From: Planococcus donghaensis
GTDB taxonomy: Bacteria > Bacillota > Bacilli > Bacillales_A > Planococcaceae
Assembly (NCBI RefSeq): GCF_001687665.2
Contig: NZ_CP016543.2
Span: 744,001-808,000 of the forward strand
DNA length: 64,000 nucleotides
Direction of reading: 5' to 3'
The position numbers were made by a program, and so were the translations under genes. Below the pieces are notes generated by a model, which saw nothing but the letters and a program-made list of their open reading frames with translations, ran no database searches and was not told the origin of the DNA. Within the stretch, counting starts at the first letter, position 1, and each line of letters begins with the position of its first letter. Below are positions 7,880-15,767 of the stretch, piece by piece.

Positions 7880-9207
7880 ATAATTTCCCCCCCGATAGGT
7901 GTGTGTGTATATTTTTTTAATTTGCGGACAACGGATGGTTGACTAATACCTAGAATATGCGCCATTTCAGTTGTTGTCCGGTAGCGCTTTTGTGCGTTCA
8001 GTACGACTTTCTTTTCAACTGACTCCAAAATATGAGGAAGTGTTTGACCATGAAGTTCAAAGCCAATGCGTTCGTCTTGATCAGGTTGATAAGCGATCGG
8101 CAGGTCATCGAGTGTGATGAGTTCAGATTCACTTTCGATAAAGCTACGTTCTAACACGTTGCCCAACTCTCGGAAATTCCCTTTCCACGGCAACTGCAAT
8201 AAATGAAAATACAAATCGTCGGAAATTGATTTTTGTTGGGTGTACTTTTGATTTAGTTCTTCTACTCCGCGGCTAATGGTTTGATCTAAATCGTCGGGTC
8301 TTTCTCTTAACGGAAATAATTTAATTGAAGCCAAATGTAGGTAGTAAAACAAATCTTCACGGAAATTCCCGTCAGTAACAGCTTGTTCAAGCGATGTAGT
8401 GCTAATAGCGATTACACGTGCAGTGTGTGGTTGTTGCAAAATTTTGAGCAGGGAGATTTGTGAAGCAGGTGATAGGTGGTCAATTTCATTTAGTACGAGC
8501 GTGCCGTTAGCGGCTAGGTTCATATAGCCTTCGGCGTTTAACCCTGTAAAGCTGATTTCAAAGACTGATTCGGGAATTGCACTGCAATTGACCTCGATAA
8601 AAGCGGCATGTTGTCGACTACTTTGTGAGTGAATAAACTTTGCTAAGGCCGTTTTACCAGTGCCTGGTTCGCCGCATATGACTACAGGAACTTCGAGTTG
8701 AGCCATCTTGATGGCTGTTTGAAGTGCGCGACTAGATGAAGGACTTTCCATTACGCATCCTTCAATGTGAAGTTGTTGATTGCGAAGATGGGCAAGTTCT
8801 CCTTTAACTTTAGACATTTCCGACTCTAAATTTACTAAGTAGTCTTTCATGACCATTAACTGGGACATGTCATAAGAGTAACTAACGACAAAATCTACTT
8901 CACCGCTATCGTTGAAAAGAGGGATGCCCGTGATCAACGCTTTTTTTCCAGAGGGCGTGTTTTGTCTGATGACCACTTTTTTCTTTTGTTTCAATACGAG
9001 AGGAGTGATGGCAGGAGAAAAAATTCCTGCTGCTTCTAAGTCGTAAACAGATTTACCAAGTAAATCTTCAGCCGCCACACCGTAAGCGTCTCCACTGCAC
9101 GGAGAGGCTTTAATAATGCGACCTTCTTTAGTAGTTACAATAATGTCTTCATCGTACGTTTCAATAATTTCCTCATTAGTATTGGGAAGCAGAAATAATG
9201 TATTCAT
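7876..9207 (-). CDS. PAS / AAA+ sigma-54-type regulator lacking GAFTGA, TyrR-like HTH
   Basis: 443 residues. An N-terminal PAS-like sensor (about 14-115) precedes a short coiled coil (120-150). The AAA+ domain (155-375) has Walker A GEPGTGKT (179-186) and LRERPDD (300-306). The C-terminal helix-turn-helix (TTTEMAHILGISQPSVVRKL) resembles TyrR-type domains. Key sigma-54 features are gone: the L1 loop that should carry GAFTGA is shortened to ISFTGLNAEG (218-227). Walker B is TLVLNE with Asn240 for the usual Asp, and the arginine-finger segment reads FREDLFYYL with Tyr for Arg. It therefore probably acts without sigma-54, as TyrR does. It is coupled to yjiH; ribosome site AAAGGAGG precedes ATG 9207. 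Confidence 0.85.
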   Translation of the reverse strand: MNTLFLLPNTNEEIIETYDEDIIVTTKEGRIIKASPCSGDAYGVAAEDLLGKSVYDLEAAGIFSPAITPLVLKQKKKVVIRQNTPSGKKALITGIPLFNDSGEVDFVVSYSYDMSQLMVMKDYLVNLESEMSKVKGELAHLRNQQLHIEGCVMESPSSSRALQTAIKMAQLEVPVVICGEPGTGKTALAKFIHSQSSRQHAAFIEVNCSAIPESVFEISFTGLNAEGYMNLAANGTLVLNEIDHLSPASQISLLKILQQPHTARVIAISTTSLEQAVTDGNFREDLFYYLHLASIKLFPLRERPDDLDQTISRGVEELNQKYTQQKSISDDLYFHLLQLPWKGNFRELGNVLERSFIESESELITLDDLPIAYQPDQDERIGFELHGQTLPHILESVEKKVVLNAQKRYRTTTEMAHILGISQPSVVRKLKKYTHTPIGGEII

Positions 9208-9230
9208 TACTGACCTCCTTTATTCATTCT

Positions 9231-9245
9231 TGTATAGACTATACA
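9231..9245. promoter_or_regulatory. 15-bp palindrome in the regulator promoter region
   Basis: TGTATAGACTATACA is a perfect 7+1+7 palindrome 24 bp upstream of the regulator start codon. It resembles the TGTAAA...TTTACA style of TyrR-family sites but with a 3-bp core, so it could be an autoregulatory operator. The rest of 9208-9449 is AT-rich with nothing else I recognise. Confidence 0.4.
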
Positions 9246-9449
9246 TTATTGAATAATCAAATTACAAGGTTTATTTATATTATTTTTAAATAACTTTAAT
9301 AAGTAATTGGATTTAAAGCGGATGCTTAAGTGGAAAAAAAGTCGCTGAATTAAGAGAGGGTCTAATTCTTATAAGTTAATAAGTATTTTTATAAATATTA
9401 AGCTGAGTTTTGTGAATTGAAAAGAGAGAGGAGACTGCTGGTTTTATAG

Positions 9450-9505
9450 GGGAATAAAAATAAACTACCACCCGAAATCAGATGAGCTGATTTCGGAGTG
9501 ATAGC
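9450..9505 (-). terminator. Terminator of the SLH protein gene
   Basis: Stem CCGAAATCA / TGATTTCGG extended by imperfect flanking pairs. On the minus strand it is followed by a T-rich tract (complement of 9450-9463). It closes the gene ending at 9523. Confidence 0.75.
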
Positions 9506-9522
9506 TTATTATAAAGAGAATT

Positions 9523-10605
9523 TCATTCAACAGCTTTCAATTCTTTTGCGATAGTTCCGTCCAATTCTACCGATTTTACTTCTCCGTAGCCTTCAACCAT
9601 ATAATAAACATGTCCTTTTTCTGAAAAACTTGGGTTGGCGGGCACAGTAACTTCTACGGCATTTGTAAATGTTTGATAGGGTGTTTGAACAGTTACTTTC
9701 GTTTTTGTAATGACACGAGGAGCCGAATACTCAGTATCCGTATACCAGGATTGTCCGACTTTCACTGGATAAATCAATTCCATATATGCCTCTGAATAAG
9801 GCATGCCAAATGTATATGCTTCATGCGTTTCGAATTCCAAAGTGTCTGTTACTAATGAGCCATCCTCTTGATAGATACTCCAAACAAAACCCATTTCTAA
9901 TCCGTAGCGTGTAGGCACGTAATTGTAGACATGGCGTTCTGTTCCGTATTCTGTATTGTAAATATAAGATTTAGTTTTGTCTCGTAAATAAGAATGTGAA
10001 ATGGTTGCATCGTTCTTAAATTTGGCTTCCAGGCCACGTGCTAAAAATGCAGAAAACTGTCCACGGGTTACCTTTTCGGTGGGACGAAACGTTTTGTCCG
10101 GATAACCAATGGTGATATTTGCTGCTAGAATTTGTTGGATCGGTTCATAGACAGGCATATTCGGCGAGATATCTGTAAAGCTGACACCTGCACGAAACGG
10201 TACAATAAACAGACGCGACAAGATAAATGCCATTTCTGCTCTCGTAATCGTATTGTTTGGACGGTAAGTGCCGTCTGGATAACCAGTGATTAACTTTGCT
10301 GTTGCAGCGGCTGCGATATATCCACTTGCTTGATGAGAAGCGGGAACATCTGAAAAATTTGTCGCGCGCTGTTTACTATCAAATCCTTTTAAACGGCCAA
10401 TCATGATAACTGCTTCTGCACGAGTAACGCCTACATCAGGGCGCATCGTGCCATCGGGGTATCCTCTCACTACATCGCGGTTAATGAGATAATTGATTTC
10501 GTCGTAAAACGGATGAGCTTTTGGTAAATCTGAAGCTGCGGCAATAGGAAATGCTAATGACAAAGTTAAGAGAAAACAGATGGTGATTAAAAAAGTTTTC
10601 AACAT
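9523..10605 (-). CDS. S-layer homology (SLH) domain surface protein
   Basis: 360 residues with a signal peptide (MLKTFLITICFLLTLSLAF, cleavage after about AAAS). Three SLH repeats lie at about 30-75, 90-135 and 150-190, each with the GYPDGT/GYPDKTFRP turn and TRAE/TRGQ helix. SLH triplets bind pyruvylated secondary cell-wall polymer and so display the protein on the surface. The C-terminal 150 residues (from about 200) form an unrecognised beta-rich domain. ATG 10605 is preferred to GTG 10611 because AAGGAG then sits 5-6 bases upstream. Confidence 0.88.
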   Translation of the reverse strand: MLKTFLITICFLLTLSLAFPIAAASDLPKAHPFYDEINYLINRDVVRGYPDGTMRPDVGVTRAEAVIMIGRLKGFDSKQRATNFSDVPASHQASGYIAAAATAKLITGYPDGTYRPNNTITRAEMAFILSRLFIVPFRAGVSFTDISPNMPVYEPIQQILAANITIGYPDKTFRPTEKVTRGQFSAFLARGLEAKFKNDATISHSYLRDKTKSYIYNTEYGTERHVYNYVPTRYGLEMGFVWSIYQEDGSLVTDTLEFETHEAYTFGMPYSEAYMELIYPVKVGQSWYTDTEYSAPRVITKTKVTVQTPYQTFTNAVEVTVPANPSFSEKGHVYYMVEGYGEVKSVELDGTIAKELKAVE

Positions 10606-10839
10606 GCTCACTCCTTCAAGTGCGATTCACCGTCTTTAGCAACGAAGGTTGTTTTTCACTAGAGTGGCAGCAGCGACTTTTCTTTACTGCACACATACCC
10701 ATTTTTTTAGGGAACTAACAAGGAAGGTTAAAGAAAGAAGCATTCAAAAATCATAACTTTTATCTAGAGATAAGTATTTATAAAAAACGCTGCTTCACTT
10801 ACAGTTAGTAATAAGAAGAATTTGCAAAGGATGAGAGAT

Positions 10840-11790
10840 GTGAAGGATTTTGTTACTCACGAGGAGCAGCTAGAAATACTCGAAAAGCGCGGTTTGAAAA
10901 TAGCGGATAAAGCTGCCGCAAAACGGATTTTGTCGCGTGAGAATTATTACGCTTTGATCGATGGCTATAAAGAACCTTTTCTTGAGCATGATATAGAACT
11001 TAACCCGTACGGTTTAGAACGTTATCAAGAAGAAACCGACTTTAGTCACATCTATGCATTGCATCGTTTTGATCGAAATTTACGGATGTTAGTATTGAAT
11101 GAACTGCTAAAATTCGAAAAAAACATTAAGTCAAAATTAGCTTACCGCTTTTCTGAGAAATTCAAGGAGGCTGGGAGCTTTTTAGAGCCTCATAATTACA
11201 GTGAAGACAAGCAGCATCATCATGAACGAGATCGTATCATCTCAACGCTCGCCAACTTAATCAAAAGCCATAAAAAACGTGACAAAGTGAGATATCCAGC
11301 CATTCGAGAATTTTACGATAAGCATAAAGATGTTCCCCTTTGGGTCTTGGTCAACTTTTTATCGCTTGGGCAGATTACTCATTTTTATGCTGTGATCGAT
11401 GAAAAACTCCGTGAACGAATTGCCAGTGATTTTGCTGAGGAATACAGCGAACAATACGAGATGATGACTTTAAAGACGAGTGAGTTAGATGCTATTTTGC
11501 GTATCGTTTTCCCGTATCGCAATAAATCGGCGCATGAAGAAGTGCTTTATCGTTATCACCTGACACATCCAGTAGACCTAGATGCGTTAGAGACGCGATT
11601 AGAAATAGACAAAGGGAGCTTGAGTGGGGCAACGATTTTTTCTCTCCTTTCTTTAGTGAAACTGACATCGACAAAAACAGATTATGACCGATTTTCATTA
11701 GAATTAGAACGGTTGATTAAGGAACTTGAAGAAACCATTCAAAAACAGCCATTTACAAAAATTATGAAAGATGCTGGTTTTAAAAGATGA
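10840..11790 (+). CDS. Abi_2 family HEPN protein (AbiD/AbiF-like abortive infection)
   Basis: About 316 residues of the Abi_2 family: THEEQLEILEKRGL near the N terminus and LHRFDRNLRMLVLNELLKFE in the first helical half. The HEPN motif R-x4-H appears as RNKSAH (R227-H232). HEPN RxxxxH pairs are RNase active sites, and such Abi proteins abort phage infection by RNA cleavage. Related AbiF-type HEPN proteins have been proposed as ancestors of Cas13. Start choice: GTG 10840 after AAAGGATGAG gives the family-like MKDFVTHEEQ; ATG 10831 and TTG 10822 are in frame but badly spaced. It stands alone, with no other defence gene beside it and no protein antitoxin visible. Confidence 0.85.
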   Translation: MKDFVTHEEQLEILEKRGLKIADKAAAKRILSRENYYALIDGYKEPFLEHDIELNPYGLERYQEETDFSHIYALHRFDRNLRMLVLNELLKFEKNIKSKLAYRFSEKFKEAGSFLEPHNYSEDKQHHHERDRIISTLANLIKSHKKRDKVRYPAIREFYDKHKDVPLWVLVNFLSLGQITHFYAVIDEKLRERIASDFAEEYSEQYEMMTLKTSELDAILRIVFPYRNKSAHEEVLYRYHLTHPVDLDALETRLEIDKGSLSGATIFSLLSLVKLTSTKTDYDRFSLELERLIKELEETIQKQPFTKIMKDAGFKR

Positions 11791-11823
11791 CGAGAAAATC
11801 GGCTAGTCAGGAAGGTGACGTAA

Positions 11824-12363
11824 ATGAAGTATGTGGCATTGTTGCGAGGGATCAACGTAGGTGGAAAAAACAAAGTAGAAATGAAAAAATTAAAACAAGT
11901 TTTTGAAGAAGCAGGCATGACGCAAGTTACTACGTATATCAATTCTGGAAATGTCGTTTTTGTTTCAACAATCGATTCTAAAGAAGCTGTAGCGAGTATA
12001 GTAGAAAAAGCAATTCTTAGTTATTTTGATTTGCAGATTCATGTACTGATCTATAGTTCAGCGGAGTTTCTAGAAATTGCTCAATCAGTTCCGGAGCATT
12101 GGACAAACGATCAAAACATGAAAAGCGATGTATTGTTTTTATGGCAAGATGTTGACGATGCATCGGTAGTAAATCAACTATCCATTAAACCTGACATTGA
12201 CGGTGTCCTATACGTAGCTGGCGCAATTCTTTGGTCAGTTGATAAAGACCTGGTGACAAAGAGTGGGTTAAGCAAAATCGTAGGAACGGCTCTTTACCGG
12301 CGCATAACGGTCCGTAATGTAAATACGGTGAGAAAACTTGCGGCGTTATTAGAACATATATAA
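11824..12363 (+). CDS. DUF1697 domain-containing protein
   Basis: 179 residues starting MKYVALLRGINVGGKNKVEM, the signature of DUF1697, followed by YINSGNVVF and a C-terminal VRNVNTVRKLAAL. These are soluble cytoplasmic proteins of unknown function. Ribosome site AAGGTGA precedes the ATG. The gene lies 33 bp after the Abi gene and may share its transcript, but DUF1697 is widespread and not defence-linked, so I make no functional connection. Confidence 0.9.
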   Translation: MKYVALLRGINVGGKNKVEMKKLKQVFEEAGMTQVTTYINSGNVVFVSTIDSKEAVASIVEKAILSYFDLQIHVLIYSSAEFLEIAQSVPEHWTNDQNMKSDVLFLWQDVDDASVVNQLSIKPDIDGVLYVAGAILWSVDKDLVTKSGLSKIVGTALYRRITVRNVNTVRKLAALLEHI

Positions 12364-12402
12364 AAATCCCGAACTCTTTTTAAATAGAGGTCGGGATTTT
12401 TT
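12362..12402. terminator. Bidirectional terminator between DUF1697 and mug
   Basis: Stem AAAAATCCCGA / TCGGGATTTTT with A and T tracts on both sides, serving the two convergent genes. Confidence 0.85.
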
Positions 12403-12907
12403 AACGATAGTTATTCAAGCCGCTGTAAATTTCAACAATGTCATAAAATTTCATACGTACTAAACCGCTCGAGGAAGGGGCGACGTATTCGATAACACCT
12501 GGAATAACGGGTTCTTGTTGGATGCCCCATGATACGGATTTTCTTTTACTAAATTGCTGATACACACCTTTGCCCACAAAACAAACAGTTTTTGGACGAT
12601 ACTGCCTGATTTTTTCTTTCAACATCTCAGCACCTTTTACGTATTCGTCTTTGGAAATTTCCGCTGCTTCTTTAGTTGGGCGTGCCACGATATTTGTTAA
12701 ACCAAACCCCAGCTTTAGCAGTTCACGATTTTCTTCAGGTCGGTATTTTCGTGGAGTTAATCCAGCTTCATAGAGAATTTTCCAAAACCGGTTGTTTGGA
12801 TTAGCGTAATGAAAACCGGTTTCAGAAGAACGGATGCTCGGATTAAATCCAACAAACAAGATGTTCAAGTCTTTTTGCAAATGATCAGGAATCGGCTCTA
12901 GTTGCAA
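12401..12907 (-). CDS. mug: G/U mismatch-specific DNA glycosylase (Mug-type UDG)
   Basis: 168 residues. Removes uracil (and ethenocytosine in homologues) from G:U mismatches. The Mug active-site motif is present as FVGFNPSIRSSETGFHYANP (residues about 17-36; the Asn of the GxNPS motif positions water), followed by NRFWKIL. The second motif is SSSGLVRM near 145-152. The best start is TTG 12907 (MQLEPIPDHL), nine bases after a perfect AAAGGAGG that overlaps the stop of the upstream TM2 gene; the two genes look co-transcribed. Confidence 0.9.
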   Translation of the reverse strand: MQLEPIPDHLQKDLNILFVGFNPSIRSSETGFHYANPNNRFWKILYEAGLTPRKYRPEENRELLKLGFGLTNIVARPTKEAAEISKDEYVKGAEMLKEKIRQYRPKTVCFVGKGVYQQFSKRKSVSWGIQQEPVIPGVIEYVAPSSSGLVRMKFYDIVEIYSGLNNYR

Positions 12908-12922
12908 AGTAAAAAGCCTCCT

Positions 12923-13129
12923 TTAGCGTCTGCCGTGTTTTTCTTGAAAGCTTTCTTCAGATTGCAGAAGATATAAAATTCCTTCTATCAATCCGATAAC
13001 TGCAGGGATCCCTGTCCAAAAGAATAGTAAGTAGAGAATACCCATCCCCGGTTTACCTAAATAAAATTTATGTGCCCCAAAGTCACCAAGGAAAATACCC
13101 AATAGCCCAGCTGCTAATTTGCTTTTCAT
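12923..13129 (-). CDS. TM2 domain protein
   Basis: 68 residues. The TM2 signature is clear: KLAAGLLGIFLGDFGAHKFY, then LGKPGMGILYLLFFWTGIPA and GLIEGILYLL, giving two transmembrane helices joined by a short turn. TM2 proteins are small inner-membrane proteins of uncertain function. A charged tail (ESFQEKHGRR) ends it. Ribosome site AAAGGATGATGAAGA precedes the ATG. mug follows after 15 bp. Confidence 0.9.
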   Translation of the reverse strand: MKSKLAAGLLGIFLGDFGAHKFYLGKPGMGILYLLFFWTGIPAVIGLIEGILYLLQSEESFQEKHGRR

Positions 13130-13625
13130 TCTTCATCATCCTTTCGCTTCTATTCTAGTCTATTCCCTCTTTTGCAAAATTTAATGTTAAAAATCGATAA
13201 TGTTTCACCGCTTCCAAAACACCCATTATTATTTAAGTATCACTAATAATTAACAATGGGAATTATTAGGGAGGGTAATTAGTCATAATTCATGCTTTTA
13301 AAAAATGAAACCGTTATCATTTATAAAACTTTAAAATATTAAGAGAATTTAGGTTTTATTGTTGTTATAGCGGTTATACTGGAAGATATTCAAACGGAAG
13401 AAGGTGGTCACATCATCTAAAGTCCATAAAATTTTCGGTTTATTGTCTTGGTAATTTTTTGCGATTTCTGCTACACTATCAACTTGAAATTAATTTTCTA
13501 AAAAAATGTTGCTGGATGTTGGAATAGATAAAAGTTGAAATAGACACTCGAAGGTTTTCGGATTTAATTTGCTGGTAAGGCGGTTTAATCGGAAGGGTGC
13601 CTGGGGTCTTTGTGAGGGATGAGTT
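13130..13625. other. 496-bp intergenic region upstream of the alpha-glucosidase gene
   Basis: No supported gene. It holds an imperfect inverted repeat CCCATTATTATT...AATAATTAACAATGGG at about 13222-13260, a near-consensus CcpA site at 13306-13319, and a possible weak promoter TTGGTA-N18-TACACT (13448-13477). A 156-codon frame on the minus strand overlaps the glucosidase start and is judged spurious. Confidence 0.5.
13306..13319 (+). promoter_or_regulatory. Candidate cre (CcpA) site
   Basis: TGAAACCGTTATCA matches the catabolite-response consensus TGWAARCGYTWNCW with one mismatch. It is about 300 bp upstream of the alpha-glucosidase start, a sugar gene for which carbon repression makes sense, although the distance is long. 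Confidence 0.4.
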
Positions 13626-15239
13626 ATGAGTAGAAAATGGTGGAAAGAAGCAGTTGCCTACCAAGTGTATCCAAGAAGTTTTAAGGATTCGAATAATGAT
13701 GGTGTGGGCGATATAAATGGTGTGACGAGTAAGTTGGATTATTTGAAAGATCTCGGGATTGACGTAATTTGGATTTGCCCAATGTACAAATCGCCGAATG
13801 ACGATAATGGTTACGACATCAGTGATTATCAAGATATTATGAATGAGTTTGGAACAATGGAAGATTTTGATCGTTTGCTTGAAGAAGTTCATGCCCGTGG
13901 GATGAAGTTGATCATCGACTTGGTAATCAATCATACAAGTGATGAACACCCGTGGTTTATGGAGTCACGCGCTTCAAAAGACAACGACAAACGCGATTGG
14001 TATATTTGGAGCGATGAGCCAACCAATTGGGAAAGTATTTTTGGTGGTTCAGCATGGGAGTACGATCAAGAAACCAAACAATATTATTTGCATTTATTTT
14101 CTAAAAAGCAACCAGACTTAAATTGGGAAAATCCAGAAGTGCGAAAAGCGTTATACGATATGGTCAATTGGTGGCTCGATAAAGGCATCGATGGATTCCG
14201 TGTTGATGCCATTAGCCACATTAAAAAAGAGTTGAGCGATGTGGTGGACCCTGAACAAAACCTATATGTTCCCGCTTGGGAAAAAATGATGAATGTTAAA
14301 GGCATTCAGCCATTGCTTGCGGAACTACGCGACGAGACGTTTGCGAAACATGACATCATGACAGTTGGCGAAGCAAATGGCGTTCAAGCAACTGACATTG
14401 ACGAGTGGATTTCAGAGGACAATGGGAAATTCAATATGGTGTTTCAGTTTGAAAGTATGAGCTTATGGGATACAGATTCGACAACTGGGATCGATGTTCC
14501 GAAGTTAAAAGAAGTATTGACCAAATGGCAAAAAGCTGTCGAAGGTCACGGCTGGAACGCGTTATTTGTTGAAAATCATGACAAACCACGTATTGTTTCT
14601 TCGTGGGGGAACGATCAACAATATTGGCGGGAAAGCGCGACCGCGATTGCCTGCATGTACTTTTTCATGCAGGGAACACCGTTTATTTATCAAGGACAAG
14701 AAATCGGTATGACCAATGCACCGTTTGATGAACTTGAGCATTACAATGATATCCAAACCCATAGCCTTTACCACTTTAATCGTTCAGAAGGCATGGAACA
14801 TGATGATGTAATGACCATCATCAAAGCGCAAAGTCGTGACCACTCACGAACGCCGATGCAATGGGACGCCAGCCCGAACGCTGGGTTCTCGGATGCGGAA
14901 CCGTGGATACGCACTAACCCGAATTACGAAGAAATCAATGTAGCAGCGCAACTTCGCGATCCGCATTCGATTCTGTGGTTTTACCGCAAGATGATTTGGC
15001 TACGCAAGCAACATGATGTTCTTATTTATGGTAACTATGAACTCCAAGACGTGGGGCACGAATCAATTTATGCTTATACGCGTACGAACGAAGAAAAAAC
15101 AGTATTGGTTATCACCAATTTGACAGAGTATCCATGTTATTGGGATGAACCGGAATCTGCAAACTGCATATTACAAAATTACCAGCAACTTGATCCGAAA
15201 CAGCTGCTTCCTTTTGAAGCACGCGTATACGAATTGTGA
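13626..15239 (+). CDS. malL: GH13 alpha-glucosidase, probably alpha-1,4-preferring
   Basis: 537 residues, intracellular (no signal peptide). Hydrolyses alpha-glucosidic bonds of maltose or isomaltose-type oligosaccharides. The GH13 triad is complete: nucleophile Asp194 in GFRVDAISH, acid/base Glu249 in TVGEAN, and Asp319 in VENHDKPR. The residue after the nucleophile is Ala195. In related GH13_31 enzymes Val here goes with alpha-1,6 (oligo-1,6-glucosidase) and Ala/Gly with alpha-1,4 activity, so a maltase is the better guess. The QPDLNWENP stretch and the C-terminal beta domain are typical. The gene is monocistronic, with no PTS or ABC sugar genes next to it and its own terminator. Confidence 0.9.
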   Translation: MSRKWWKEAVAYQVYPRSFKDSNNDGVGDINGVTSKLDYLKDLGIDVIWICPMYKSPNDDNGYDISDYQDIMNEFGTMEDFDRLLEEVHARGMKLIIDLVINHTSDEHPWFMESRASKDNDKRDWYIWSDEPTNWESIFGGSAWEYDQETKQYYLHLFSKKQPDLNWENPEVRKALYDMVNWWLDKGIDGFRVDAISHIKKELSDVVDPEQNLYVPAWEKMMNVKGIQPLLAELRDETFAKHDIMTVGEANGVQATDIDEWISEDNGKFNMVFQFESMSLWDTDSTTGIDVPKLKEVLTKWQKAVEGHGWNALFVENHDKPRIVSSWGNDQQYWRESATAIACMYFFMQGTPFIYQGQEIGMTNAPFDELEHYNDIQTHSLYHFNRSEGMEHDDVMTIIKAQSRDHSRTPMQWDASPNAGFSDAEPWIRTNPNYEEINVAAQLRDPHSILWFYRKMIWLRKQHDVLIYGNYELQDVGHESIYAYTRTNEEKTVLVITNLTEYPCYWDEPESANCILQNYQQLDPKQLLPFEARVYEL

Positions 15240-15240
15240 A

Positions 15241-15282
15241 AAAAAATCTCCTTGTGCTCTTGAGCACGAGGAGATTTTTTGT
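15241..15282 (+). terminator. Terminator after the alpha-glucosidase gene
   Basis: Long stem AAAATCTCCTTGTGCTC / GAGCACGAGGAGATTTT followed by T residues. Confidence 0.85.
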
Positions 15283-15308
15283 GTAAAACGGGCTTAATTT
15301 TGTCATTT

Positions 15309-15422
15309 GCAAACAAACCTCGCTATTGTGCAAACAAACCCTTAGATAGCGCAAATAAAATCTGGTATCCCGCATACAAATGTCATGATTCCGCAAATAA
15401 ACCCCATCATCTTGCAAACAAA
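15309..15422. repeat. Array of six 21-bp units with GCAAAYAAA core
   Basis: Cores GCAAACAAA or close variants begin at 15309, 15330, 15351, 15372 (GCATACAAA), 15393 and 15414, exactly 21 bp apart each time. A decayed seventh may lie near 15433. The intervening 12 bp of each unit vary. A long frame translates through it as a seven-residue ANKxxxx repeat, but it has no ribosome site and is a by-product of the period. Two helical turns per unit suggest phased protein binding or a degenerate tandem repeat; function unknown. Confidence 0.8.
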
Positions 15423-15477
15423 CGAAAATCTTGCTTAATAAGTCCTTATGTAATCAAAAAAATCGCATCAAAAAGAC

Positions 15478-15601
15478 AGAAAAAACCCACCTTGCCCGAG
15501 GGCAAGATGGGTTTCGATAGTTTGCGGCGTTCCAAGCCACGCTCCACAACGTGTTCCTAAAAGGAGTGCTTGTCCGTCTTATGCAAACGAGCTCATCGCG
15601 T
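15478..15601 (-). ncRNA. Probable small RNA with its own promoter and terminator
   Basis: On the minus strand a textbook promoter (TTGACT at 15635-15630, 17-bp spacer, TATTGT at 15612-15607) would start a transcript near 15601. About 100 nt on is a strong terminator: AAACCCATCTTGCCC / GGGCAAGGTGGGTTT, loop CTC, then TTTTTT (to about 15478). The body can fold: GCGAT and GTTTGC near the 5' end pair with GCAAAC-ATCG just before the terminator, enclosing a second arm AAGC-AC-TCC / GGA-GT-GCTT with bulges. No convincing reading frame is present. Length is about 124 nt. I could not assign it to a known family (too short for 6S or SRP RNA). Confidence 0.55.
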
Positions 15602-15606
15602 AGTTA

Positions 15607-15635
15607 ACAATAGAGCATTTGCTGCGATAAGTCAA
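15607..15635 (-). promoter_or_regulatory. Promoter of the minus-strand small RNA
   Basis: TTGACT, 17-bp spacer, TATTGT read on the minus strand. The spacing is ideal, and no protein-coding gene lies downstream on that strand before the terminator at about 15480. Confidence 0.6.
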
Positions 15636-15767
15636 CTTGTGGAATTCGAGGAGTGACTAACTGTCAATAATTACTCAGAAGAAAAAGCTAGAAAAACAAA
15701 TGAATTACATGAATAGGGTGAAATTCATTGAAGAAAAGATGTAATAAGAGAATTTTAGGTTTGAAAA

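Noticed and set aside
10612..10821. c-di-GMP riboswitch upstream of the SLH gene (minus strand)
   Set aside because: The GGGACGCAAAGC-type core is absent; only loose resemblance.
13479..13949. 156-codon minus-strand frame overlapping the alpha-glucosidase start
   Set aside because: No ribosome site, overlaps an intact GH13 coding start antisense, composition unlike protein.
15309..15441. CRISPR array
   Set aside because: Conserved core only 9 bp with 12-bp linkers; CRISPR repeats are longer and near-identical, and no cas genes are present.
15279..15560. 93-codon plus-strand frame giving ANKxxxx heptad repeats
   Set aside because: The periodicity comes from the 21-bp DNA array; no ribosome site, and it runs on through the small-RNA terminator.
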